Shown one piece after another: positions 1 through 13,052 of a DNA stretch of 64,000 nucleotides (position 1 is the stretch's first letter; each line of letters begins with the position of its first letter). The notes below the pieces were generated by a model. That model searched no databases, was not told the origin of the DNA, and saw only the letters and a list, made by a program, of their open reading frames with translations. This stretch comes from Lamellibrachia satsuma (Eukaryota; Annelida; Polychaeta; Sabellida; Siboglinidae), in NCBI GenBank assembly GCA_033239005.1, contig BSQZ01000028.1, positions 255,501 through 319,500 of the forward strand, read 5' to 3'. The translations under genes and the position numbers were made by a program.

Positions 1-720
1 GTTTTATGTTGAACAACTTAAGTTTTCCTTGGAGGCGGCGCTGCCCCGGGTTACCCTACACTTAGTGTAGAACTCTGAGGTTTAAAACGAAACGGTAAAT
101 CACTTGTTTTAAAAACATCAGCCCTTTTCATCATGTTAACCCAATCAAATAGTTTGGACAGGGGGCTACTAAGAGCAATGGTTCGATAGTTATTAGAGTC
201 GTTATATTGATTTTTCTCTTGTTTTTTGTTTGACCAAAAATTTTATTGTGGCTATATTGAAACCACCCGGGGTAGACCCGTGATACACCATTGCCGTGAA
301 TAACAGAGAGAGAAATACGTGTAATTTGTGAGGAGCATGGATAAAGTGATCAGTATAAACCAACCAATATCCATCACAATTGATACTTTTTAACTTGATT
401 AATAATTATATCTTTCAAGACGTCCTCAACAATAACATTTTATTTTCAGTCATTACATTGTGCATCTATTTGACTATGTATGTTTTGTAACAATGAAGAC
501 ATATCCTCTTCATTTTAAGCTATTGAACTGTAGAATTTGCAAAGAGTTTAGATATATGTTCGTCCCCTGTTTCACCATCAACCAATTTGAGTAACATGAT
601 ATTTGTCTTATTGACTTTACATCCGAAGGGGGCGACACTGTTTCATTGCCTTTGTAAATCACGTGATGAGGCCCGTCATGTGACACAGTCTAGCTCGGTA
701 GATTTGCGGAAGCTGTCAGC
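1..720. promoter_or_regulatory. Upstream region and 5' UTR of gene 1
   Basis: No protein exon was recognised here. The stretch ends at the start codon of gene 1 (721). An in-frame TAG at 691-693 lies just before that ATG, with no ATG between, so 721 is the first usable start in its frame. A short palindrome (7-bp arms CTACACT/AGTGTAG) sits at 54-68. Transcription start and TATA box cannot be placed with confidence; two E-box elements are listed separately. Confidence 0.4.
659..684 (+). promoter_or_regulatory. Paired E-box / CLEAR-like sites
   Basis: TCACGTGA (659-666) is a perfect palindromic CACGTG E-box. GTCATGTGAC (675-684) matches the extended CATGTG M-box/CLEAR form. Both lie within 62 bp upstream of the gene 1 ATG. 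In vertebrates such sites are bound by MiT/TFE bHLH-zip factors (TFEB, MITF), which drive lysosomal genes. That would suit a signal-peptide glycosidase, but binding in this organism is inference. Confidence 0.35.
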
Positions 721-781
721 ATGGCGGTGGGAAGAAAGTTATTTGTATCAATTTTGCAAGTTATTGCACTGTCAATTGCAG
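721..781 (+). CDS. Gene 1 exon 1: signal peptide
   Basis: The ATG sits in GTCAGCATGG, with a purine at -3 and G at +4. The 61-nt exon encodes a positively charged start and a hydrophobic core, then ends in phase 1 at a GTACGG donor. It joins exon 2 at 7505 to complete a Gly codon. The 6.7-kb intron behind it carries the LINE remnants. Confidence 0.75.
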
Positions 782-3700
782 GTACGGAATTACTGCCTGG
801 GTATATATGGTGTAATAATGAATTGCATTTGACCAATTAACGGCATCCGTTATACTAAGCAAATGTTATAATTGTTTTCACCGGCGGTTGTTTACAAAAA
901 TACTTACGCACGATTTGGTTAGCTGAGCCTGAGCCTGCATGTACAAACAATAAATATGAGCACCTGGCTATTTGCAGAGCAGCTTTGTAAATAAACTATT
1001 ATCAACAATCTCTCCACAGCATCTCAGTCAAATTCCAAACAAACACGTGTTGGTTGTCTGATGCGGCAACAGTCGGCTACTAAATTGGCTGTGGCCTATG
1101 GCTATGCTAAATATTTACTAGACAATGAAATACTATACTGCCTGGGTATACTGAAAATCCAATGAACTACTCACAGCTCTGAGTCCCACTTACAAGTCAA
1201 TGTTTAATGCAGCTCTGAGCAGTTGAGTTGAAACCAAACTAAGATCAAACGCAGTTTAAACTTTCCCATGGAAAACTTCAAAGTTAGCCTGGCCAAGTGA
1301 ATTACACCAAAACAACAGTTAACCAGGGACTGTTATATGGCAGTTAATATCAGGCTATCTACACCAAAACAACTGTTAACCATGAGCTGTTATATGGCAA
1401 TTAATTAGTATATTATTTACTGGATGACCATATATTGTGTATAACATTCTAAATATTGACTGTATGACAAACCAACGCAACACTATATTTATAAATGACG
1501 TCTACATATAAAGCTTATTCCGACTTTGCCTCCCCCCGTCTTTCATGGTGCAGAGTTGGAATGATACCGTTATTTCGATCAAACTTACATGTACAAGCGT
1601 GGATTTCATAATGTTTCGCCTAATAACGTGTGTGAAAGTACAAATGCTAACTGTGTGACACCAACGCAACGCACTATCTTTGATTAGCGTGTAGTTATAA
1701 AGCTTATTCCAACTTTGCAAATTTTGGGTTATATTTCATCTGAATTACAAGACAAACAATTGCGCACATATTTTAATTTTTTTGGGGGGGACAAATCATG
1801 CAGGAGTTACGTTATGTTATCCTAGACAAAATGACGTACTTTGTGGATTGCACCCGGGCCATACCGGGAACATTTATGGACATCAACATTAGAATTAATA
1901 TGTTAAAACGTTCATCGGGGCATAAAACAGAGGAAATTCAACATATTTATGTATGTACCTCGCTTGGGAATGACAAGCACATCAGCGATGTTGAGCTCAG
2001 GGAAGTTGATCATCTGAAATCGCTTACGCTTGATCCACCAGCGAAGTTTGGGGTCGGTGACCGCATTTGGTCGTTGTAGATGCTCAACGATTTCATCATA
2101 TTTCGTCTGTGATTATGATATCACTTTCGAATTTTTAACTGATAGCAAATGGGTCACTACTTCGGACATGCAAGTCTTATGATCATTAGCCATATTCAAA
2201 CGATACAATGTTTACTATATCGTCAAACATCACAAGTCAATGGTTATTCTACAAAATAATTCACTCAACGAAACATTTAACACTAAATAAATTATATCGC
2301 AAACAATGTAGTACAATGATCATAACATAAACGTAAATAAAAAGTCAGTCAAGCACATGTAATGAAATAAACAACACATATGCAAATGGAACAATGTACG
2401 TCTCACCACTCCGAATATTGCCGAGCGACTGACCGATCTATCATCTCCACTTGGGCGGGTCATTGTGGGATTCCCACAGTGACCCGCGAGACATCCGGAG
2501 TGGTTCTAGAATCGCGCCACAATTCACTTTGCCCTGTACACAACTACACAAGTGTTTGCACATTGTGCTTTTGTATTAAAACAGCATACAAAACTTTGTT
2601 GATCTCGATGCTTGTAAATAATTATTTGTGTTAAATTCATATAAATCAGCGTTTAAAAAAATTGGAAATAAAAAAATCTTAAATCAATGATTTTTTTGAG
2701 TGATTTAAATCAAACAACCCTGGCCACAAGTAGGCAAATGCGTATTGCACAATGAACAACATGTAGATTAAGACATGTTTTGCCCGTTTGGGCTCACATC
2801 ATTGTTCCATGAACCCAAGGGGTCTGGAAGATTTCCAAACATTTTTTGGTCTCAACCAGGTAATCAGTGAGCCAACCAGGGTTACTCCCAGCAGCAGCAC
2901 CACCATGCACTGATCTCATACTAGTATCTGATATTATAATTATACTAAACACAATAATGTGAGAATCATATACCTAAAGGAAAATATGTTGGAGGATTTT
3001 GAATAAAGGCTAAACGAGACAAACTGGTCTGATGTGTATATGTGCAATTCGGTGGAAAAAGCACGGCAAGCATTCAAGGAAGTTAGAATTAAGCAGGGTA
3101 CTCAGTCATGGATTACTACTGAAATACTTATTTTGTGTAGCGAAAGAGACAAGGCTCTTATTAAGTTTAAACATGCACGTTTAGAAGTTTGGTACAACAT
3201 GCATTTACCCTTTTGTAATTAGGTTCAACATATGACCAAAGCCCCCCGGGGGTAAATCCCAGCCTAAAACTATTGGGCTTGGAATCGATAATGACCTAAA
3301 ATTATTGGGCTTGAAATCGATACTGACAAACTGAAAGTGGCTCAAAAGTTCAATAATTTCTTTATCTCCATCGCCTCTTCATTGGTTAACAAATTGCCCC
3401 TGGGCTTAGTAAATTTGGATATGACCATCTTGTGTCTTTCTATCAGAGACAGGGAGTCAAATGCATTCCATTTTAAAGAAACCAGTATCGACCATGTCTA
3501 CAAAATTCTAAATTCCTTGAGAGCCAGTAAAGCCATTGATCTAGATGATTTATCAGCTAGATTCATTAAAGACGATGCAAGAAGTATTGCTCCTTTAATT
3601 ACTCATGTTGTGAATATGTCTATTGCCCATGGAAAGGAACCAGATGACACCAAAAGAGCTTAGGTCATTCCACTCCACAGAAAGGGTAACAGGACTGATC

Positions 3701-6700
3701 CCAGTACATTCAGACCTATATCCATACTGTATTTAGTACTATTTCCATAGTCATGGAGAAGGAAATAAAAAATATACACAGGTAATAAACTCTTGTATGA
3801 GTTCCATGCAGGTATTAGACAGTCATATTCAACATACACTTGTCTTATACATCAATTCTCAGTGATAAGGGTAAATATACAGGCCAAGTACTGCTAGATC
3901 TACAGAAAGCTTTTGATGCGGTTAGATCATTGCACTCTGCTTTCTTAGCTTCAAGCCTTGGGTTTTGACCACAATTCAAGAGACTTGTTCCGATCCTGTC
4001 TGACTGTTGTTCACCAACAGCTGGTTGATGTAGGTTGAACCTTTCCCTCTACCTTTGCCGGATGTTGACCTCTGTCCTAACCCTGCCACGGATTGTGGTA
4101 GTAACCCTAGTTTTAGCCACAACTTGTTTTACCAGCATTGTCGACAAATTACAAGACTTTTTCAGCAACAAAGTACTGTCAGATTCATAAAACTTATACA
4201 GAAGAGACAGGGACAGTGCAGTTGTGACAAAAAACAAGAAATGTCACAACCATGGTGCTTTGGTTGCTGTGAGCAGTACGTATTGTTCCAAATGAAGGTT
4301 GGATCTGGAAACTGATTTGGAAATATTGTGGACTCAGACACGGTTGATGAGTCATGACCTCTACTTGGGGTGTGTTTACGTCCCGACCTGGTCGGATGTG
4401 GACACCTGGTCAGAGCTAGACAAGTCACTAAAGCTTGTTTACAATGCTGTGAACCCTGACTATGACTGTTCTACTGTGTGGCGATTTCAATCTCGGAAAC
4501 ATTGGATGGACACCGGCAAACTATATATGTAATAGGCTTAATGCCCTATTCGTGGACCAATCCCCAATCCGAGCTGTGTGTGGAAATGTGTGAATACAGT
4601 CTAGTGCAGTGTAACAAAGACCCCACTTGTAATTAACCACACACTGGACCTCATCTGTGTGCATGGTGGCTAGTGCAACGTTCAGAAAGCAGAGAAGACA
4701 GTGAAATCCACCCATGTGCGCCTGCCGACCAAAGCAGGAACATGCAGAACGCTTTGTGTACAATTATCACAAAGCAGATTTTACACACCTAAGAAATTTA
4801 TTGCATTGTAACCCATGGTCGCTTCTCACTGATCCTAGCGACATTGACGAGGGTTTTGATTTATTTTGTGACTGTATGCTGCTATAAATGAATGTGTTCC
4901 TCATGTCCGCATTCACGGACATAAGTACCCTATATGGTACGATAACAACATGATCTCATCCCTGAAAGAGAAAGACCACGCACACAAAGCGTGGAAATGC
5001 TCACATTCATTAACTGACTATCAAGTATTTTCTGAATTACAGACCAGTTTTAAGAAATTTAAAAGAGAAGAGTATTGTAGCTACATATCACAAATTGAAC
5101 TATTAGTTAAACAAAATACTAAACACCTATTCAGTTTTGCCAAAAGCAAGCAAACGAATGTGAACACTCCTAACTGAATGGAATATAACGTTATCGAGGC
5201 AGGTAGTCCAGCTAATATAGCCGAACTACTTTCAATCTGTCTTTACATCTATAGATAACCTTGTTTATCCAAATATATTCCCTTTCAGTCAGTCCCAATT
5301 ATGCACATCTGTGTGTCTTATGACAATGTCATCTGAGTACTAAGAATCACCAATGTAAATAAAACATGTGACCCTGATACTATATCAGGTGTAATCCTCA
5401 GGGGATGTGCCACAGAATTAGCAGGTCCACTAACTGTACTTTTTAATATGTCCTTAAATTGTGTAACTTTTCCAACCTGTTTTAAACGTGGAAATGTTAT
5501 TCTGGTGTATAAAAAGGGAGATAAATGAAATGTCTGTAACTACAAACCTATCTCTCTTTTTTGAGAAAGTGGTGTATGACTCATTGTATAACCATGTGAC
5601 ATGGATTTGTGAGATGTAGAAGCACAGTATCTAACCTATCTTGTTACTTGGACTCCATTTCTGAATCTGTTAACAACAAGAAACAAGTTGATTCAGTTTA
5701 CTTGGATTTCAGTGAAGCATTTCATTCAGTGTGCCACCCGCTGTTAATTTACAAGCTTAAATCATATGGGTGTACTGGACAATGCATACAATGGTTGCAG
5801 TACTACCTTCTCAACTGAAAACAACGTGTGGTACTCGAAGGCATGCAAAGCATCTGACTGAAAGCTGGTGTTGTCCGGTGTACCACAAGGTTCACAAATT
5901 GGCCCACTTCTGTTTATCTTGTATATTAATGATCTCACTGTTGATTCATGTGAAATATCACTCTATGCTGATGATTCCGAACTGTTTAGAGAAACCTCAA
6001 ACTTAATGCAGACAAATGCTGCATAATGACTTTCACTAACAAAAAGAAATGCTTATCTTCTGACTACACCATCTTAAGCCAGTCTCTACCCAGGGTCACC
6101 GCTGTCAAAAATCTTGACCAATAATCTTGACCAATAATTTTAATTTTAAAGATTATATAACGCGTAATGTCTCTAAAGCTTTTTTTGCCGATGTACAAAC
6201 TTTTTGCCGATGTACAAACTTTTTGCCGATGTACAAGCTTTGCAATCCTTGCACATATCTATCGGAAGCCAGTCGGAGTACTGCAGTGTTATTTGGAATC
6301 TGAATGAGTTAAAAAAATTCATTAAGTATCTCTGTTACAAATCCAAAATACAGTACTCCACTGACAATTATCCTGCGCTTTGCCATCATTTTAGACTAAT
6401 GTCCCATCAACATCGTAGGCAAGTTGCAGATCTGATCTCTCTACATAAGTGTGTGCACTCTCATCTAGATTCATCCTATCTGCTAGGAAATATCAAATAT
6501 CACTGTCCTTCGAGATCTCTACGAAACTTCACTCCTTTTAGAATTTCCAACAGCAGAATCAACATTAGGAAATGCTCAGACATATATGACAACTTTCAAC
6601 ACATTGTATTTTACTGTGTTAGTAATGTTGGTATTGTGTGGTTTTATACCCTTATTATAAGTATTGTTCTTACTGTTTTTATTATTTATACATATTGTTC

Positions 6701-9700
6701 TTATATTTTGTTATCAGTCCTGTGACTGGGTCTTCGGACCTGTTGGAGCTAAATAAAATACAATTACTATGCCAACCCATTTAGTTAATTTTGCCAATTA
6801 AGAAGCAGAGCTGTTTGTGCAGGTGATCGCTTTGGTCTAACGTAGGGTTTTAGAGTATTTCAGTGTATTAGCTTGTGTTTAGCTTTTAGTTTGTTTTAGT
6901 TAGATACATCATCACTTTGTGATGTCTTTTTTGTTTGTTTTATAATTCTTATATTTTGTGATCAAAACATGCCTAAGAGTCTAATTATTATATTCCTGTT
7001 TTATTTGCGAAGTAAATTTTAACTTAATTTGCTTGTATGTGCCGAGCTAGGAGGACCACAATGGAAATACGTATTGTTACTTTTCTATGTTATCCTGACC
7101 TTGGGAGAGTGGGTGCTTTTTTTCTACAATTGAATTTTGTAAACCAAAATAAATACTACAACTACAAGCCATACCTTAATCTACGTGTAATTGTTTACTA
7201 TTTGGTGAAAAGTTGCATTCTGCCAATATCTACCTACGAATGCCAATGATGTCAATTGTTCATCCCACTTTGTCTGTTTCTTATGGATGAGATAGCAGAT
7301 TAAAAAGACCTTTGACCAACACACCTTGGTGCTCGCCTTTACTCTTGGGAGACCTGTTTTACCAGTATTTATCACCTGGTAAAAATCAGTTCACATGACA
7401 GATTTTGCTTAGTACAAATCTTGATGTCACGATTTAATGTTCCATCTTTATTCACATATTCGTGGATGCATACATGTATGTTCTCTGCATTTGAGCAGTC
7501 GCAGGAACAAAGGCAACTGGTCTGGAGGTGAAACTAGACTTGTATGGCAACTATACCATACTGATCGGAGGAAAGGAGTGGCTGTGTAGCGCTCCGACCT
7601 CCTTCACGGCGAACAACAGAAGTTATTCTACAGGCAGCGGCTCTCTCAAGTTGCTAAAGAAGTCAGCGGAGAATGGCACAGATGTTCTTGGGCCCTGGAA
7701 GGCCCAGAACTTTTACTACCAACCCATTGACGTGCATGTTACCATCAAAGTTTCGGTCAAATTCTACATTCAAGAATCCTGTGTCGTATTCAGTCAGGTA
7801 ATGTTGAGCGCGCATGATTTGTAGTGATTTTTTTTACTATTACAATTTATTAAATTCACCTTTTTAAAAGTTTTATTAACATTCATGACTGCTCGCTTGG
7901 CGTTTAGCTTTAATTTTTAAACAAATATTCTGTGTCTTTGACATTGTAAACAATTATGCTAATGTCTACATTTAAATTTATGTGTTCTTACCCTGCAAGT
8001 TTATTTCTGTACAAATTATTAGCTCACACCTTGAAATAGGTCTTATAGAGAAACATTTATTTGATTTCAAAAATAGAAAAAAAATTACGTAAACAGCCAA
8101 TCCCATTTTTTTTACAAAAATTTTCTTAAATGTGATTTTTATACTATAATATTTTAATCCATTCTCCATCAATTTAATAGCAGCTATCTTGTAATAATAA
8201 GACTAAGACTACTGTGTAATGTATCTGTTTTCATTTAATTGAATGCAGTATTTTGTTTTTGAAGCATTTCCTGGACCCGGTAATGGGAACAAGTGTCGGG
8301 AATAAGCAGGGATTGTCGTCAGCTTTCCCAAGTTTCTACACTGACTCTGGCAAAGCGAAACGGTCAGAGCTTGGGTACCTGGCATACGGGGGAATCATGT
8401 TTGGAGACACGCAGAAGAGATTCGGAATGTATGTTGGTTTTAAGTTTTTTATTATTTTAATGTATTCTTTTTCATGTTATGCTATGTCTTTGCCCTCTGT
8501 GTTTGCCCAGTAAAAAGTTAAGATACTGCTGCTTTCAAAATATTTATTATCAAAAGTAGCCTGTGTGAAATTTCACGCTTAGCTGAACCAAAAACAAACC
8601 TGCCTGTGATATTCTCTTTCAACAACAAAGCACTAGCTAAAATACTTTTTCCGTGTGTACACAAAGTTTAATATTGTATGTAATACATGCTGAAATAAAA
8701 AATTAGGAAAAATTTATTTATAGGTAAAATTAATGCATCTAACTCACAAAGTAACTTGCTTTTTTTAAACAAAGTTGTCTCCATAGGGAACTTAGACCAA
8801 CTACATGTTACTTTATTCTTACTACTGTTTGCATTGCAATCAAATGCCGCACAATAATCCATTATGATGCTGTCAACAGTACAGTGAATGAATGGAAAGT
8901 CCCAGTCTCGTAGCACTTATCATCAGTGACATCACGTCGAAGCTTGCCGCTAAGCGCGGGGGAAAATATGCATAATCGAGGCAGGCCGGTAGAACAGAGT
9001 ATTATTTGGAATTATTGATTAATGGAATTCTAATTAATTTTTTTGGTGTTATGGAAATATACTACAAGATGTAATATAATATGATTTCAAGCAGTTGTTT
9101 TTGTTATACCCTTTAATAAATATCATATTCGGCCTAATAGGCATACAGCACAATTATTTTAATCATCAGGGTCCTTATATATTATTAGCTCAGTGACGAG
9201 ACATATCAGCCGACTTTGAATTTCATCAAGAAAGAAAGAATTGCATTTATTTTGACCCAAAATAGCACAGTTTTTGTGCATAATTAGCTTATATATATAC
9301 GTGTATACTATATATACGAAAAGATACAAAATAATGCATATTATCATATATACAAGCATATTATTGTATATGCATATTCATACAAAGACTTATCATATTA
9401 ATAACCATGTGTTGGCATATATGTCAGTAGTGCTAGCAATGCTAATTTCGCATAGCGTACTTGTGTAGAAACATGATATGCATGCACAATAACATCAAAA
9501 GGTATTCGGGTTAAGGCAAAAATCAAAGATAAACAAACAAATTTCAAACTGCTGCCAGATCATTTCTGAGTGGCTGAATGTCCATCTATCCGGTGGGGAG
9601 AATGTAGCCATACGAGTATGCAACACAATAATAAAAAATAATCAAATATATTAAGAAGTTTGTCTTTGTGTTGTTTTATGTAGAACCATGTCAAAAGTTG

Positions 9701-12700
9701 ATGATTCTATAAGTGACTATCCAAACGGGAAATAAAAAATAAACATATTTCACCATACTACTAGATAATTACTGAGTGGCTAAATGTCCCTATATCCAGT
9801 AGGACAAGTGTAGCCATACAAGTAAGCTATACAATAAAAGTACAATGACATGCCTCTGATGTTATCTTTCAGTTGGGGAAAGGACAGTTCTAAAATCATC
9901 TCTGGTCTAGACAGTGGACCCGTGGCCCTCTTCACTAAGACTGGGGACGCGGTTGTCATGTCTCCATTCAGCCAGTTCATGGCGGCCTCCACCGTCTACA
10001 GCAAAGTTGGAGGTCGAGAGGTCGTCAGCTGGGGCATCATGGGAATGGCCATGCAGATCCCGCGTGACTTTGTGTACTCCACAATAATCTACCACTCAGC
10101 TGAAGGTGTGAACAAAGTAAGTGGAGTTTTATGATTGTGAATTTGTCTGTGTTGATGATTTTCATATTTTTTCTGTAAGTTGAGATTCGGTTCTTTTTCG
10201 TAAATGTGGAGTAGAGAAAGTAAAGGGAACACTTAGAAGTTTTAGTATTCATGAAGTGCTACATAACATGCTAACAGCCTAACAGAACATAAATGTCACA
10301 AATGTGTTTTATGGATAAAGCTCACATTATCACATACTGTAGTTGCTAAGGTACATTACTGGTACATATTTTTATATGAATAAATTAATTTAGTTTGTTT
10401 ATTATTTTTTATGTTATCATTTTATGATAGTTTTGGTGACAAACAGTGACTGTAGACGTTACTTTTTTATATTATATACCCACCATTCAGCTATCCATCA
10501 TGCGTAATTATCACTTGTAATTTTTTTAAACCCCTGCCAATCTGCCTGGTTTTAGTAGAAACAAACACGTTTTGTTTTCACTTAGAACCTGTGTCACATT
10601 CTTTGATGAAGCTTTCCACTCAAAATGTCTATCGCAAAAAAATATTTTAAAAAAATGTACAGGTGATACGTGTCCAATCAATGGAAATGAATGGATGCGT
10701 ATATGAATAGAAATCATTTGTCGTTTCCAGTGATGTTGAGTCTGAAGTATGGCCTAGTCAGTACTTGTTTCTGTCTGTCTGTCTGCCTGGCCTTGGCAAT
10801 ACTTGTCTCTGTCTTGCATGTGAAGCCTGGCCTAATCAGTACTTGTCACTGTCTTTTATGTGAAGCCTGGTCTAGTCAGTACCTGTCTGTCTCTCATGTG
10901 AAGTTTGTCCTGCCAGGCATTCGCGGGTTGGGGGGATGTGATGAGAAGATACTACAGGCACCACACTTCATACAGGGACAGCGATCTCACCCTCAAATAT
11001 CTCGGCTGGTGGACGGACAACGGTAGGGAGACAATGCTAGTGACTACGGAAAAAGCCCCCCCTGGAAAAAATTCCCCACATAAAAAATTAATAAACTTAA
11101 TCGTAATTTTTTATTTCAATTATTAAGTACATTAAATACAATCAATTTGAAGCATTCAGCGTGTGATAAATACACATCACACCCCAGTTAATGCACAATG
11201 CACATAAAAAGAATATATACACAAACCCACGCTACATCCTTCTTTCTCCCATCTGCTTTTCTGTCCCAACCCACTCTTTCCCCTCCATTTATTCCCCACT
11301 CTCCCTGTCCTTCACGTTTTGCTGACCTCCTTCTCCAAGACACATCTAGTCCACTATGGTCATCCGTAGTGGACTGACCTCCTTCTCCAAGACACGTCTA
11401 GTCCACTATGGTCATCCGTAGTGGACTGACCTCCTTCTCCAAGACACATCTAGTCCACTATGGTCATCCGTAGTGGACTGACCTCCTTCTCCAAGACACG
11501 TCTAGTCCACTATGGTCATCCGTAGTGGACTGGGTGTGTCTAGCAAGGGTTGTACTAGATGAGGTTCGCTGCCACTCTATCTTTTGTCTTCTCTGTTTCA
11601 CGTTTTATATATTACATTTGCACATTGCTACAATAAAATTACACGTTGTTAGAAATACAAATGCACATTGCTACAATATAGATCGTCCTTTGGGTGTAGA
11701 GAGAACCACGAAATCATCTGTCCAAAGTTGTTATATTGCGATGGGTCCGAAGATGGCTGACAAGGCCGATCCTAGCCATGAATTGTCTGTCACTATGGGG
11801 GCAGGACAGTACTGCAGAATTGTTGGGTGGAAATATGTTGCTTTCTCTAGACTTTCGCAGTTCATGTCTCCTTTTGGCCTCATTGATTCTCTTCTGCTCA
11901 GAGATGGCAGCACCATCTAGGGCGATCATGGGTGACATTCCCCCAGCTTTCAGGGTCAATGTTGACGCTTTGGATGAAGGCCATCATTGTGACCTTGAAG
12001 TTTTCCTTTTGGCCACATTGGGAATGCTTTCCTGTCAGAAGCTCACCATAGAGTACCATCTTAGGTAGGCATTCCTCTGGCATGCGGATCACATGACCAG
12101 CCCATCTCGGCTGAGTTTTTTTAAGGATTGTATGGATGCTTGTCATGCTTGCCCTGGTAAGGACAGTGTCAGAAATCTTGTCCGGCCACTTAATTTTCAT
12201 TCATTTTCTGAGGCAGCTCATGAGAAAATGGTTGAGCTTCATGGCATGGTGGCTGTAGACTGTCCAAGTCTCACATGGTGGCTGTAGACTGTCCAGTTCT
12301 CACATGTCGGCTGTAGACTGTCCAGGTCTCACATGGCGGCTGTAGACTGTCCAGGTCTGACATGGTGACTGCAGACTGTCCAGGTCGCACATGGCGGCTG
12401 TAGACTGTCCAGGTCTCACACAGCGACTGTAGACTGTCCAGGTCTCACACAGCGACTGTAGACTGTCCAGGTCTCACACAGCGACTGTAGACTGTCCAGG
12501 TCTCACACATCGACTGTAGACTGTCCAGGTCTCACACAGCGACTGTAGACTGTCCACGTCTCACGTGGTGGCTGTAGACTGTCCAGGTCTCACATGGCGG
12601 CTGTAGACTGTCCACGTCTCACATGATGACTGTAGACTGTCCAGGTCTCACATGGCAGCTGTAGACTGTCCATGTCTCACATGGCAGCTGTAGACTGTCC

Positions 12701-12953
12701 ACGTCTCACATGGTGACTGTAGACTGTCCAGGTCTCACATGCATAGAGCAGGGATAGCAGGACGACCACTTTGAATACCTTCAGTTTGGTCTCCAAGCTG
12801 ATTCCCCTGCATTCCCACACAGATGAGCGAAGTCTGCCAAATGTTGCACTTGCTCTGACAATCCTGGTATCCACCTCGTCACTCATGTATACTGCACCTC
12901 CAAGATAGGTGCACCTACAATGTACATGCAGTAAATGACTCAATGTATTATAT

Positions 12954-13052
<99 letters not shown>

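Noticed and set aside
587..832. 81-codon open frame over the gene 1 start
   Set aside because: It is out of frame with the signal-peptide exon 721-781 and reads across that exon's donor site.
8249..8264. Alternative exon 3 acceptor of gene 1 at 8248
   Set aside because: It has a better-looking AG but leaves phase 2 where exon 2 ends in phase 0, and the extra residues break the frame.
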